NCBI GenBank assembly: GCA_029256185.1
Contig: JAQSYI010000019.1
Location: 57,699-121,698 of the forward strand
Length of the DNA stretch: 64,000 bases
Direction: 5' to 3'
DNA from: Paenibacillaceae bacterium
GTDB taxonomy: Bacteria; Bacillota; Bacilli; Paenibacillales; NBRC-103111
Positions 32,365-41,095 of this stretch are shown here, piece after piece. The translations under genes were made by a program, and so were the position numbers. The notes under the pieces were generated by a model, which searched no databases, was not told where the DNA came from, and was given only the letters and a program-made list of their open reading frames with translations. How positions within the stretch are numbered: the first letter of the stretch is position 1; the number at the start of each line of letters is the position of its first letter.

Positions 32365-33234
32365 CTAATGATTGCGGAAGCCTTCTCCCAGAACATCATG
32401 GACATCGCTGATAACCATGAACGCCCGGGGATCAGTCATGCGGACCAGATTCTTTAGACGGCGGACTTCGGAGCGTCCGACGATGCAGTACACGACGTTT
32501 TTGTCGGTTCTGGAATAAGCTCCTCTGGCCGGAAACAGAGTAACGCCTCTGTCCAGTTCCCGGGTGATGGCTTGCGAAAGCTCCTCACCCATATCGGTGA
32601 TGATGGTAAATTCCTTGGCGGCATATGCTCCTTCGGCGATAAAATCGATGGTGCGGGTTGCCACGAACACGGAGACGAGGGTGTAAAGCACTTTTTCCTG
32701 GGGCAGATAAAGAAGCGCTGCGCCGATGACCAGGGCATCGAAGACCAGAATCACCTGCCCCATGCTCCATCCCCGGTATTTATTGCCGAGCCGTGCAATA
32801 ATATCTCCGCCGCCCGTAGTTCCGCCGAACCGGAAAACAAGTCCAAGCCCCAGGCCAAGGGTAACTCCCGCATACAGAGCCGAGAGCAGCAGATCCTCCG
32901 GGCGGTGAAAGGGTGTAATCCAGCCGGCCTTGATCCATTCTCCAATGAGCCACAGGAAAAAGGAGACGGAGACGGTGCCCAAAATCGTCAGCCGCATGGT
33001 TTGCCGTCCCAGAGTGGTCCATCCGAGCACGAACAAAGGGATATTCAGCACCAGTGTCATGACAGACGGCGGGATATCCGCGGCGTAGTTCAGCAGCAGG
33101 GCGATGCCGGTAACCCCGCCCTCCATCAATTCATTGGCAATAACAAAGTAGTGCAGCCCAAAGGAGTAGACGGCAGCTCCCAGGATAACAAAACAAACAC
33201 TTTTGAACATGTCCCAGCGCAAGCGGGTTATCAT
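32365..33234 (-). CDS. YitT-family membrane protein (YpjC-like)
   Basis: A 289-residue protein of the DUF161/DUF2179 family: five or six hydrophobic segments with GGVTGIALLLNYA and FGGTTGGGDIIARL, then a cytoplasmic C-terminal domain (about residues 205-289; ARTELDRG-like and GAYSRTDKNVVYCIV). Its role is unknown. The minus-strand ATG at 33234 is chosen because GGAGAGGAG precedes it; a longer frame from 33294 has no ribosome site. It is the only minus-strand gene in the ypj region. Confidence 0.85.
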   Translation of the reverse strand: MITRLRWDMFKSVCFVILGAAVYSFGLHYFVIANELMEGGVTGIALLLNYAADIPPSVMTLVLNIPLFVLGWTTLGRQTMRLTILGTVSVSFFLWLIGEWIKAGWITPFHRPEDLLLSALYAGVTLGLGLGLVFRFGGTTGGGDIIARLGNKYRGWSMGQVILVFDALVIGAALLYLPQEKVLYTLVSVFVATRTIDFIAEGAYAAKEFTIITDMGEELSQAITRELDRGVTLFPARGAYSRTDKNVVYCIVGRSEVRRLKNLVRMTDPRAFMVISDVHDVLGEGFRNH

Positions 33235-33348
33235 ACTTCGGCAGGCTCCTCTCCAAAACAACCCATAAAAGATGAAATGGGCTGCATTCTCCATTATACC
33301 CTTTTTTGCAAGTGCGTCGAAGCAAAAAAAAGTCCGCGGCAGAACGCT

Positions 33349-33371
33349 GCCCCACTTTGAGGGGCTTTTTT
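33349..33371 (+). terminator. Terminator-like hairpin before the MazG gene
   Basis: GCCCC (33349-33353), ACTTTGA, GGGGC (33361-33365), then TTTTTT. It shares the GCCCCACTTTG core with the hairpin at 5562 and has no gene ending upstream on this strand. Confidence 0.5.
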
Positions 33372-33461
33372 GCGTGTTTGCGTTGTGTTCATCGAAGCTT
33401 TAGGTTAACATGGAAAAAAAACGGATTGAAACGCGCATCCGCCTAAAAGAGGTGCTCTTAT

Positions 33462-33797
33462 TTGCAGCAGAAGTCTCTTCAAGACATTCAGGGGGAAGTA
33501 GACGAGTACATCTCCCAGTTCAAGGAAGGCTATTTCAGTCCTATGACCATGCTGGCCCGCATGACCGAAGAGGTGGGGGAACTGGCCCGCGAGGTGAACC
33601 ACCGGTTCGGAGAGAAGCCGAAGAAGGCCGGCGAGCCGGATAATTCCATCGAGCTGGAGCTGGGCGACATCCTGTTTATTACCGTGTGCTTTGCCAATTC
33701 TCTCGGAATCGACCTTACCGAGGCGCACAATAAGGTCATGCACAAGTTCAACACCCGCGACGCCAACCGCTGGACCAAACGGAACACCGAAACTTAA
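33462..33797 (+). CDS. MazG-like nucleotide pyrophosphohydrolase (YpjD)
   Basis: A 111-residue all-helical enzyme of the MazG/dUTPase superfamily that splits NTP-type substrates to monophosphate and pyrophosphate. The metal-binding pattern is visible as EEVGELAREVNHRFG (ExxxE) followed by ELELGDILFITVCFAN (ExxD). The start is TTG, 8-9 nt after AGAGGTG. It corresponds to ypjD upstream of dapB in B. subtilis. Confidence 0.9.
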   Translation: MQQKSLQDIQGEVDEYISQFKEGYFSPMTMLARMTEEVGELAREVNHRFGEKPKKAGEPDNSIELELGDILFITVCFANSLGIDLTEAHNKVMHKFNTRDANRWTKRNTET

Positions 33798-33854
33798 ATT
33801 CTGTCATATGCTGTACCATCAACATTATTCGCATGAATAAGGGAGGTGGGCGGT

Positions 33855-34385
33855 ATGGACGGCAGCGAGGCAATAAAAAAAGCATATGAGGCCATTTTGT
33901 GCAGCGATTTCGAGCAGGCGATTGAATGGTTTGAGGCGGCGATTGCGCTTGAGCCGGAAAATGCTGCCTATCATTACAAGTTGTCCATCACTTGCGCGAG
34001 AAGCAACCGGCTGGCGATGGCCCTGCAGTGTGCAAGCAAAGCGGTTATGCTGGCTCCCGAAGAGCAATCCTACCGGTTCCATTACGGCCATCTTCAGGCC
34101 AAGGAGATGATGGCCCAGGCGGAGGGGCTTTTGGACCAGGGCTATAACCAATTTTACCTGGCGGCCGCTTTGCTCAGAGAAGCGGTCAAGCTGGACCCGT
34201 TATCGGTGGAGGGCAGATTGCTGCTTGGCTTTGTCTGCGGAGAACTCGAGGAATACGGAGAAGCCATCATCCATCTCAAAGAAGCGTCCAGGCTGAATCC
34301 CCAGCATGAAGGGGTGAAGAAGCTGCTTAATGAGTACGGCAGGAAGATCAGACAGATGATAGGCGGCGGTGCCGAACCGGGCTGA
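33855..34385 (+). CDS. Tetratricopeptide-repeat protein
   Basis: A 176-residue soluble protein made of TPR helices: SDFEQAIEWFEAAIALEPEN, ANRLAMALQCASKAV-like and LLLGFVCGELEEYGEAIIHL. TPRs mediate protein contacts; the partner is unknown. The start at 33855 follows GGAGGT by 8 nt. It stands between MazG and dapB, where B. subtilis has no gene, so it is a lineage-specific member of the operon. Confidence 0.8.
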   Translation: MDGSEAIKKAYEAILCSDFEQAIEWFEAAIALEPENAAYHYKLSITCARSNRLAMALQCASKAVMLAPEEQSYRFHYGHLQAKEMMAQAEGLLDQGYNQFYLAAALLREAVKLDPLSVEGRLLLGFVCGELEEYGEAIIHLKEASRLNPQHEGVKKLLNEYGRKIRQMIGGGAEPG

Positions 34386-34413
34386 CAAGACGGACTCTAG
34401 GAGAAGAAACGGA

Positions 34414-35235
34414 GTGGAGCAGTTGAAGAATACGGATGGAATCATAAAGGTAGCAGTATCTGGAGCAAGCGGCAGAATGGGCAGGGAAGTCGTCCGGATG
34501 GTACTGGAGGACCCTGCTCTTCGTCTTGCGGCTGCTGTGGACAGGTCATCCTCACAGGAGGATGCGGGGGTCATGGTCGGCCTTGGGGAGTGCGGCATTC
34601 TGTTATCCAACGACCTGAACCGGGCGTTGGCGGAGTCTGGCCCGGATGTTCTGGTGGACTTCACAGTTCCCAAATATGCCGCAGCCCATACCAGGCTTGC
34701 CATTGAGCAAGGCGTTCGTCCTGTAATTGGCACCACCGGCTTCACGCCCGAAGAAATTGAAGAGTTGGACAAGCTGTGCCGGAAGCAAGAAATCGGAGGC
34801 TTGATTGCCCCCAACTTCTCCATAGGAGCCATTCTCATGATGAAGTTTGCTTCTCAGGCAGCCAAGTATATGCCGCATGTGGAGATCATTGAATACCACG
34901 GGGAGCAGAAGCTGGATGCCCCGTCCGGAACGGCGCTTAAGACGGCGGAAATCATCGCCGCAAACCGGCAGGAACTCCGTCAGGGCAACCCCGCCGAAGA
35001 GGAAGTGATTGAAGGAAGCCGCGGCGGGTACTACAATGGGTTTAGGATTCACAGCGTCCGCCTGCCTGGAGTATTCGCCCAACAAGAGGTTGTTTTCGGC
35101 GATTATGGACAGACTCTCAAGATCAGGCATGACTCCTATGAGCGTGCGGGCTACATGCCGGGTGTGAATATGGCGGTGAAGAAGGTCATGACTTATACCG
35201 GCCTGGTCTATGGTTTTGAACACTTTATCGACTGA
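34414..35235 (+). CDS. dapB: 4-hydroxy-tetrahydrodipicolinate reductase
   Basis: DapB reduces HTPA in lysine and diaminopimelate synthesis; in spore formers the pathway also feeds dipicolinate. The protein has VAVSGASGRMGREVVRM at the N-terminus, VDFTVPKYAAA, GTTGFTPEEI, and the family signature EIIEYHGEQKLDAPSGTAL with the catalytic lysine. The start is either GTG 34414 or TTG 34423; AGGAG 10 nt before GTG and GGAG 8 nt before TTG both fit, so it remains open. mgsA follows. Confidence 0.95.
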   Translation: MEQLKNTDGIIKVAVSGASGRMGREVVRMVLEDPALRLAAAVDRSSSQEDAGVMVGLGECGILLSNDLNRALAESGPDVLVDFTVPKYAAAHTRLAIEQGVRPVIGTTGFTPEEIEELDKLCRKQEIGGLIAPNFSIGAILMMKFASQAAKYMPHVEIIEYHGEQKLDAPSGTALKTAEIIAANRQELRQGNPAEEEVIEGSRGGYYNGFRIHSVRLPGVFAQQEVVFGDYGQTLKIRHDSYERAGYMPGVNMAVKKVMTYTGLVYGFEHFID

Positions 35236-35266
35236 TGTGTTACATACAGACAGGGAGAGATACCTT

Positions 35267-35695
35267 ATGGGAATGAATATTGCGCTGATCGCGCATGATC
35301 GTAAAAAAGAAGAGATCGTCAATTTCGTTGTAGCCTTCGAGCATGTATTTGGGGATGGACATACCTTGTATGCCACCGGCACGACCGGCCAGCGCATTAT
35401 GAATCATACCGGACTGAAGGTTCACCGCTTTATGTCCGGCCCGCTTGGCGGAGACCAGCAGATCGGAGCCATGGTGGCGCAGAATGACATGGACCTGGTT
35501 ATTTTCCTGCGGGACCCGCTGATGGCCCAGCCCCATGAACCGGATATTACGGCGCTCCTGCGCTTATGCGATGTTCAGGGCATTCCCGTCGCCACCAATA
35601 TCGCAACAGCCGAAATCCTCATCAAGGCGCTGGAGCGGGGGGATTTCGCCTGGCGTGAACTGGTGCATAAATATAAGCCGGGACTGGAAGAATGA
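35267..35695 (+). CDS. mgsA: Methylglyoxal synthase
   Basis: MgsA removes phosphate from dihydroxyacetone phosphate to make methylglyoxal, a bypass that relieves sugar-phosphate stress. The 142-residue protein shows IALIAHDRKKEEIV, LYATGTTGQRI, FMSGPLGGDQQIGAMVA with the phosphate site and FLRDPLMAQPHEPDI with the catalytic aspartate. Bacillithiol, made by the next genes, helps detoxify methylglyoxal, so the grouping is sensible. The stop overlaps bshB1 by 4 nt. Confidence 0.97.
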   Translation: MGMNIALIAHDRKKEEIVNFVVAFEHVFGDGHTLYATGTTGQRIMNHTGLKVHRFMSGPLGGDQQIGAMVAQNDMDLVIFLRDPLMAQPHEPDITALLRLCDVQGIPVATNIATAEILIKALERGDFAWRELVHKYKPGLEE

Positions 35696-36393
35696 CAATG
35701 GACTTGGATATTCTTGTCTTTGGGGCCCATCCGGATGATGCGGAGATCGGCATGGGCGGCACCATCTATAAGCATACAGCCGCCGGCCTGCGGGTCGGCA
35801 TCTGTGATTTGACCCGCGCCGAGATGTCATCCAATGGAACCGTAGCTATCCGAAAGCAGGAAGCGGAAGCCGCAGCGGAGATATTGGGCATAGCCGTACG
35901 GTCCAATCTGGGCTTGCCCGACCGCGGCTTGTTCGTTTGCAGAGAGCATATCGATGCGGTTACACTGGAGATTAGACGGTTGCGTCCGCGGCTTGTGTTC
36001 GCTCCTTATTGGCAGGACCGCCATCCCGATCATGTGGCGTGCAGCCATCTGGTGAAGGAAGCGGTATTCAATGCCAAGCTGCGCCGCTATTTGCCGGATA
36101 CGGCTCCCGTTACGGTGGAGCAGCTGATGTTTTATTATATCAATGATATCTATGACGCTGATGTCTCCGTGGATGTGAGCGGGTGCTACCTGAAGAAGAC
36201 CGAATCGCTTGCAGTCTACCGGTCTCAGTTTACTGAGGCGTCTGGCGATAATGATTATGTGGCGACGCCGCTTAATCAGGCGTATCTGCAACGGGTGGAG
36301 GCGCGGGACCGCCTGCTGGGCCAGAGACTGTCGCTGACTTATGCGGAGGGTTTCGCCACTATTGCCCCTTATCAGGTGGGACTGTTCATGTAG
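35692..36393 (+). CDS. bshB1: Bacillithiol biosynthesis deacetylase BshB1
   Basis: BshB1 is a zinc enzyme of the LmbE/PIG-L family that removes the acetyl group of GlcNAc-malate. The 233-residue protein has the ligand motif GAHPDDAEIGMGGT near the N-terminus, GLPDRGLF, and APYWQDRHPDHVACSHLV with the other ligands. It begins within the mgsA stop (ATGA) and is followed by bshA, the same arrangement as in B. subtilis. Confidence 0.95.
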   Translation: MTMDLDILVFGAHPDDAEIGMGGTIYKHTAAGLRVGICDLTRAEMSSNGTVAIRKQEAEAAAEILGIAVRSNLGLPDRGLFVCREHIDAVTLEIRRLRPRLVFAPYWQDRHPDHVACSHLVKEAVFNAKLRRYLPDTAPVTVEQLMFYYINDIYDADVSVDVSGCYLKKTESLAVYRSQFTEASGDNDYVATPLNQAYLQRVEARDRLLGQRLSLTYAEGFATIAPYQVGLFM

Positions 36394-36440
36394 TGCAATA
36401 CCGGACGCATCCCTGCGGAGGAAGCAAAGGGGGAACGGCT

Positions 36441-37619
36441 ATGAGAGACACCTTAAAAATCGGCATCACTTGTTATCCCACACTGGGCGGTTCCGGCGTT
36501 GTGGCGACGGAGCTTGGCAAGCTGCTGGCGGAAAAGGGCCATGATGTGCATTTTATTACTCACAGCATACCGTTCCGTTTGGGAAGATTCGACAAGCATA
36601 TTTACTTTCACGAGGTGGAGGTCAGCGATTATTACGTATTCCGCTATCCGCCCTATGATCTGTCTCTAGCCAGCAAGCTGGCCCAGGTAGCCAAGATGGA
36701 GAATCTGGATCTGCTCCATGTCCATTACGCCATTCCCCATGCGGTCTGCGCCCTTCTGGCCAAGCAGATGGTGGGCGAGCACCTGAAGGTGGTCACCACG
36801 CTTCATGGAACGGATATCACAGTGCTGGCGCAGGATGAATCGCTGTCCGATCTGATCCGGTATGCCATCAATGAAAGCGACGCAGTGACTGCCGTCTCCG
36901 AAGATCTGATCCGCGAGACCAGAGAGACGCTGCTGGTCAACCGTCCTATCGACTTGACTTACAACTTTGTGGATAAGCGGGTGTATTATCCCCGGGATGT
37001 GAAGAAGCTCCGCGGGGAATTCGCCCATCCCGATGAGAAGATATTGATGCATATCAGCAACTTCCGTCCGGTCAAACGCGTGCTGGATGTCGTTGAGGTA
37101 TTCTCCAAGGTGAACGAGACGGTCCCCTCCCGTCTGCTGTTTGTGGGAGAAGGGCCGGATCTGTCCAAGGTGATTGCCAGGGTGAAGGAATTGGGGCTGT
37201 CGGACCGGGTCTGCTTCTGCGGCAAGCAAGATGACGTGGCGGAGGTAATCTCTCTCGGAGATCTCATCTTGCTGCCGTCTGAGAAGGAAAGCTTCGGTCT
37301 GGTGGCGTTGGAGGCCATGGCATGCGGGGTGCCGACTATCGGCTCGCTGGCTGGAGGAATTCCCGAATTGGTCAAGGACGGGGAAACCGGCTTTTTGTCG
37401 CCGATCGGAGATACGGACAAGATGGCATCCGATGCCATTGCCCTGCTCACCAATCCGGAGCTTTACGGGTCTATGGTGGAGGCCTGTCTGCAACGGGCGC
37501 GGATTACCTTTTGCAATGACAAGATCACGGCGGATTATGAGGATATTTATTACCGGGTACTGGGGCGTCCCCTGCCAGAGCGTCGGCTACAGCGGGACAA
37601 ATTGAGTTGTCTGGGGTAA
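36441..37619 (+). CDS. bshA: Bacillithiol glycosyltransferase BshA
   Basis: BshA, a GT4 retaining glycosyltransferase, joins UDP-GlcNAc to L-malate in the first step of bacillithiol synthesis. The 392-residue protein has the N-terminal ITCYPTLGGSGVVATELG, LLHVHYAIPHA, TLHGTDITVL, and the donor-site ISNFRPVKRVLD and PSEKESFGLVALEAMACGVP. ATG 36441 follows AGGGGGAACGG. It works with BshB1 upstream; bshC is not in this window. Confidence 0.96.
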   Translation: MRDTLKIGITCYPTLGGSGVVATELGKLLAEKGHDVHFITHSIPFRLGRFDKHIYFHEVEVSDYYVFRYPPYDLSLASKLAQVAKMENLDLLHVHYAIPHAVCALLAKQMVGEHLKVVTTLHGTDITVLAQDESLSDLIRYAINESDAVTAVSEDLIRETRETLLVNRPIDLTYNFVDKRVYYPRDVKKLRGEFAHPDEKILMHISNFRPVKRVLDVVEVFSKVNETVPSRLLFVGEGPDLSKVIARVKELGLSDRVCFCGKQDDVAEVISLGDLILLPSEKESFGLVALEAMACGVPTIGSLAGGIPELVKDGETGFLSPIGDTDKMASDAIALLTNPELYGSMVEACLQRARITFCNDKITADYEDIYYRVLGRPLPERRLQRDKLSCLG

Positions 37620-37625
37620 TGTCTA

Positions 37626-38915
37626 GTGTGGAGCAAGCTGGAACGGCAAGGCATTCTAATATTGGAAACGTTGGAACAGGCCGGATTCGAGGCCTATTTT
37701 GTCGGCGGCTATGTCCGTGATAGACTATGGGGCAAGCCGGTCAAGGACATTGACATAGCCACCTCGGCCCTGCCGGAGGCGGTGACGGGCCTGTTTGCCC
37801 GCACCATTCCCACCGGCCTGCAGCACGGGACGGTTACTGTCATGATGGAGGGCATTGCCTTTGAGGTGACGACTTTCCGCAAGGACTCGGATTATGCCGA
37901 TTACAGACGGCCCGACCGGGTGGAGTTTATCTCCGATCTGGAGGAGGATCTGCGCAGGCGTGATTTCACCGTCAATGCCATGGCGATGGACCGCAACGGG
38001 AATATCCGTGACCCGTTTGGCGGCAGGCAGGACATGGAGCGCAAGCTGCTGCGCTGTGTAGGCGATCCGGAGGAACGGTTCTCCGAGGATGCGCTTAGGA
38101 TGCTCCGCTGTGTGCGGTTTGCTTCTGCATACGGGCTGGAAGTGGATGCCAGGACCTGGCAGGCGCTGCTGAACCGGCGGGAGCTGCTTTCGCATGTAGC
38201 GATGGAGCGGGTGCGGGTTGAGCTGGCCCGGACGTTGGCAGGCCCGGACCCGCTCCGCGGCTTGCGGCTTGCGGCAGACAGCGGACTGCTTGCTTATACC
38301 AAAGAACCTCTCGAATGGAGCTTCTCCCGTCCGGAGGCGGAGTGTCTCTCCCCCCGCATGGCTGCGCTTGAAAAGTTGGAGGATCCCTTGCACAGGTGGA
38401 TCTTGGTTATGATGGAGTCCCGGCTGAACTCCGCCAATGCGGAGCAGTTGCTGCGTCTGCTCACCTTCTCCGGCAAGGAGATTGAACGGATAGTCAAGGC
38501 AGTTAAAGTGCATGAGCACGGGCTGCTAGGCTGGCCCCTGCAAGCGGCGGAGCAATTCGAGGAGCTGCCGGAGTCATCCCCTGCTGAGCGCTGGAAGCTC
38601 GGGGTGCTGCAGTCAGGGGTTCAGGCGGTGGAGGATTGGCTTGTTGTGATGAACGCTGTCTCGGAGACAGGGCAGCTGCCTCCTGAGATTGACGGGAGCG
38701 TGCTTTCACAAGGTCCGGACTGGCTTACGGAAATGCCGCTCACCGGGATCAAGGAATTGGCGGTTTCGGGACAGGATCTGATCCGGGCTTCGGGTAAGCC
38801 CGCCGGTCCATGGGTGGGGCAGGCTATGGCCCGCTTGCTCAAGCTTGCCGCTGCCGGTCGAATCGCGAACAACCGGGAGGAATTGATCCAAGAAGCTCTG
38901 AACGGGGATTGGTAA
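37626..38915 (+). CDS. cca: CCA-adding tRNA nucleotidyltransferase
   Basis: This enzyme adds or repairs the 3' CCA of tRNAs; it is needed because tRNA genes such as the one at 6236 do not encode CCA. The 429-residue class II protein shows YFVGGYVRDRLWGKPVKDID (active-site DxD), LRRRDFTVNAMAMD, RFSEDALRMLRCVRFASAYG and a long C-terminal helical part. It starts with GTG 6 nt after bshA ends; the ribosome site is weak, so it may depend on coupling. Confidence 0.95.
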   Translation: MWSKLERQGILILETLEQAGFEAYFVGGYVRDRLWGKPVKDIDIATSALPEAVTGLFARTIPTGLQHGTVTVMMEGIAFEVTTFRKDSDYADYRRPDRVEFISDLEEDLRRRDFTVNAMAMDRNGNIRDPFGGRQDMERKLLRCVGDPEERFSEDALRMLRCVRFASAYGLEVDARTWQALLNRRELLSHVAMERVRVELARTLAGPDPLRGLRLAADSGLLAYTKEPLEWSFSRPEAECLSPRMAALEKLEDPLHRWILVMMESRLNSANAEQLLRLLTFSGKEIERIVKAVKVHEHGLLGWPLQAAEQFEELPESSPAERWKLGVLQSGVQAVEDWLVVMNAVSETGQLPPEIDGSVLSQGPDWLTEMPLTGIKELAVSGQDLIRASGKPAGPWVGQAMARLLKLAAAGRIANNREELIQEALNGDW

Positions 38916-38929
38916 AGGAAGGTGTCTCC

Positions 38930-39931
38930 ATGAAAAAGCGGCTGCTGGCCTTATTCGCTGCATCGCAGGAAGAATATTTATCCGGAAGCAAAATCAGCAT
39001 GGAGCTTCAGGTAAGCCGTACGGCGGTCTGGAAGCATATCCAGGCCCTCAAGGAGGAGGGGTATCTCTTTGAGGCGGCTCCCCGTCTGGGCTACAAGCTG
39101 CTGTCTGCACCTGATCCGCTGCTGCCTGCCGATCTGCTGCCTTTGCTTGCTACCAAGCGTCTGGGCCGGCATATCCACTGCTTCGATGAGGTGGATTCCA
39201 CCCAGAATGCTGCTCACCGGCTGGTGAGAGAAGGCGCTCCCGAAGGCACTTTGGTTCTGGCCGAACGCCAGACCAAGGGAAGAGGGCGCCTGGGCCGTCA
39301 TTGGCATTCACCCAAGGGCAAGGGGATCTATATGAGTCTGATCGTGAAGCCTGCCATCCCGCTTCATCTGACGCCGCATCTGACGCTGCTGTCGGCGGTG
39401 GCGCTGTGCCGGGCAATCCGCAAGGTTGTGCCCGGTGTGGATCCCGGGATCAAATGGCCCAATGATCTGCTGGTCCGCGGTAAGAAGATCAGCGGCATTC
39501 TGCTGGAATCAAGCGCAGAGAATGAAGCGCTGCAATATATTGTGACGGGCGTGGGAATCAGCTGCAATCTGGAGCCGGAGGACTACCCCGAGGAGCTGAA
39601 GGACAAAGCTACCTCGCTCTTGATTGAATCGGGACAGAAGGTAAGCAGGAGTCTGCTGGTCGCCGAGTTTCTGCTTCAGCTGGAGGAGCTGTACGGTCTG
39701 TATCTGGAACAAGGCTTCGGACCGATACGCACCTTGTGGGAGGCGTCAGCGGTGACGCTGGGCCAGAGGCTCACGGTAACCGACAGTCTGGGAACGGCGG
39801 CAGGAACAGCAGTGGGCTTGGACGATTGGGGGGGGCTGGTGCTGAAGCAGGCCGACGGGTCGGAACGGGTCATCTATTCCGTGGATGCAAGTGAGAATGC
39901 CATACCTGCCTCCCAGCCGGCACAATCCTGA
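38930..39931 (+). CDS. birA: Biotin-protein ligase / biotin repressor BirA
   Basis: BirA makes biotinyl-AMP, transfers biotin to carboxylases, and with its N-terminal helix-turn-helix represses biotin genes. The 333-residue protein has the DNA-binding part (YLSGSKISMELQVSRTAVWK), the ligase motif ERQTKGRGRLGRHWHSPKGK, IKWPNDLLVRGKKISGILLE with the catalytic lysine, and a C-terminal SH3-like domain. ATG 38930 follows AAAGGAAGGTG. A terminator overlaps its end, separating it from panB. Confidence 0.96.
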   Translation: MKKRLLALFAASQEEYLSGSKISMELQVSRTAVWKHIQALKEEGYLFEAAPRLGYKLLSAPDPLLPADLLPLLATKRLGRHIHCFDEVDSTQNAAHRLVREGAPEGTLVLAERQTKGRGRLGRHWHSPKGKGIYMSLIVKPAIPLHLTPHLTLLSAVALCRAIRKVVPGVDPGIKWPNDLLVRGKKISGILLESSAENEALQYIVTGVGISCNLEPEDYPEELKDKATSLLIESGQKVSRSLLVAEFLLQLEELYGLYLEQGFGPIRTLWEASAVTLGQRLTVTDSLGTAAGTAVGLDDWGGLVLKQADGSERVIYSVDASENAIPASQPAQS

Positions 39932-39948
39932 TTTTGGCTGGTTTTTTT
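39913..39948 (+). terminator. Intrinsic terminator overlapping the birA stop
   Basis: CCAGCC (39913-39918) pairs with GGCTGG (39936-39941) and TTTTTTT follows. Confidence 0.75.
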
Positions 39949-39949
39949 C

Positions 39950-40160
39950 TGCGTATTGGAGTATGATGCTTGTAAGGTGGTATCCGCAGGGAACCGCACT
40001 TGATGCAAGGCGATTGGGAAATACTTATGGATATGAACCGAGCGCTTATATCGGATTCTGCTCTGAGCCGTAAGGACCGAGACAGAAGGGATCATAAGAC
40101 AGACATTTTCTTGTCTTTCTTGAACCTTTTCGGCCTTCCTGCGGCAGGAAGGTTTTTTTA
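39950..40160 (+). promoter_or_regulatory. panB leader with terminator (possible pan-motif or attenuator)
   Basis: About 210 nt between the birA terminator and panB end in a terminator, CCTTCCT-GCGGC-AGGAAGG (40134-40152) plus TTTTTTT, only 21 nt before the panB start. A TATGAT at 39962 may be its -10. Pantothenate genes in Firmicutes can be preceded by the conserved pan RNA motif, and position fits; I could not confirm the motif structure by eye. It is otherwise a small terminated RNA. Confidence 0.4.
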
Positions 40161-40180
40161 TTTCACCAGGGAGAGGAAGA

Positions 40181-41041
40181 ATGAAGATGGATAACCGAAA
40201 ACCGGTCACAACGTCCAAAATGAGAAAAATGAAGCAGGACGGCACTCCTATTGCATTTCTTACCGCTTATGATTACCCTTCGGCACAGCTGGCCGAGGAG
40301 GCGGGCGTAGACGGAATTCTGATCGGAGATTCCCTTGGCAATGTGGTGCTGGGCTATGATTCCACCATCCCCGTGTCATTGGATGACATGATTCATCATA
40401 CGAAGGCTGTTACCCGCGGCGCCAAGCTGCCCTTTGTGGTAACGGACATGCCTTTTCTTACTTATCACGGCAGTGTGGATGAAACCCTGCGCAACGTAGG
40501 CCGCGTTATGCGTGAGGGCCTATGCAAAGGGGTAAAGATGGAAGGCGGAGCCGAAATCGCCCATTCTGTCCAGGCTTGCACCAGCGCAGGTGTGCCTGTG
40601 ATGGGGCATATCGGGCTAACTCCCCAATCCGTACACCAGATTGGCGGCTATAAGGTGCAGGGGAAGGGAGCCAAGCAGGCTCAGAAGCTGCTGGAGGATG
40701 CGCGCGCGCTGGAGCAGGCAGGCGCCTTCGCCATTGTGCTGGAGCTGGTCACAGAGGAAGTGGCGCGGCTTATTACCTCCCAGATCTCCATCCCCACTAT
40801 CGGGATTGGTGCCAGCGCCGGCTGCGACGGGCAGATTCTGGTGTTTCATGATATCCTTCAATACGGCTCGGAAATCCGCCCCAAGAAGTTCGTCAAGCCT
40901 TACGCAGACATTGGCGGTGTCATCCGCAAGGGGATTGGCCAATATGTGGAGGAAGTGAAGAACCGCAGCTTCCCGCGGGAGGAGCATGTATTCAAAGGGG
41001 ATCTGGAAGCCATGACTTATCTGTACGGCGGCAAAGAGTGA
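40181..41041 (+). CDS. panB: 3-methyl-2-oxobutanoate hydroxymethyltransferase
   Basis: PanB makes ketopantoate from ketoisovalerate and methylene-tetrahydrofolate. The 286-residue barrel has IAFLTAYDYPSAQLAEEAGV, GDSLGNVVLGYDST, KMEGGAEI, GHIGLTPQSVHQIGGYKVQG and IPTIGIGAS. It heads panB-panC-panD, the usual order. The ATG follows AGGGAGAGG. A leader terminator stands upstream. Confidence 0.97.
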   Translation: MKMDNRKPVTTSKMRKMKQDGTPIAFLTAYDYPSAQLAEEAGVDGILIGDSLGNVVLGYDSTIPVSLDDMIHHTKAVTRGAKLPFVVTDMPFLTYHGSVDETLRNVGRVMREGLCKGVKMEGGAEIAHSVQACTSAGVPVMGHIGLTPQSVHQIGGYKVQGKGAKQAQKLLEDARALEQAGAFAIVLELVTEEVARLITSQISIPTIGIGASAGCDGQILVFHDILQYGSEIRPKKFVKPYADIGGVIRKGIGQYVEEVKNRSFPREEHVFKGDLEAMTYLYGGKE

Positions 41042-41095
41042 CCGGCTGAGGGTGCCGGTTCCAAGACATTTAGAGACAAGGGGAGAGGAAGCATA

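Noticed and set aside
39974..39987. AAGGTGGTATCCGC before panB resembles the T-box antiterminator core AGGGTGGTACCGCG.
   Set aside because: It has an extra base, there is no room for a specifier stem after the birA terminator, and panB is not an expected T-box target.
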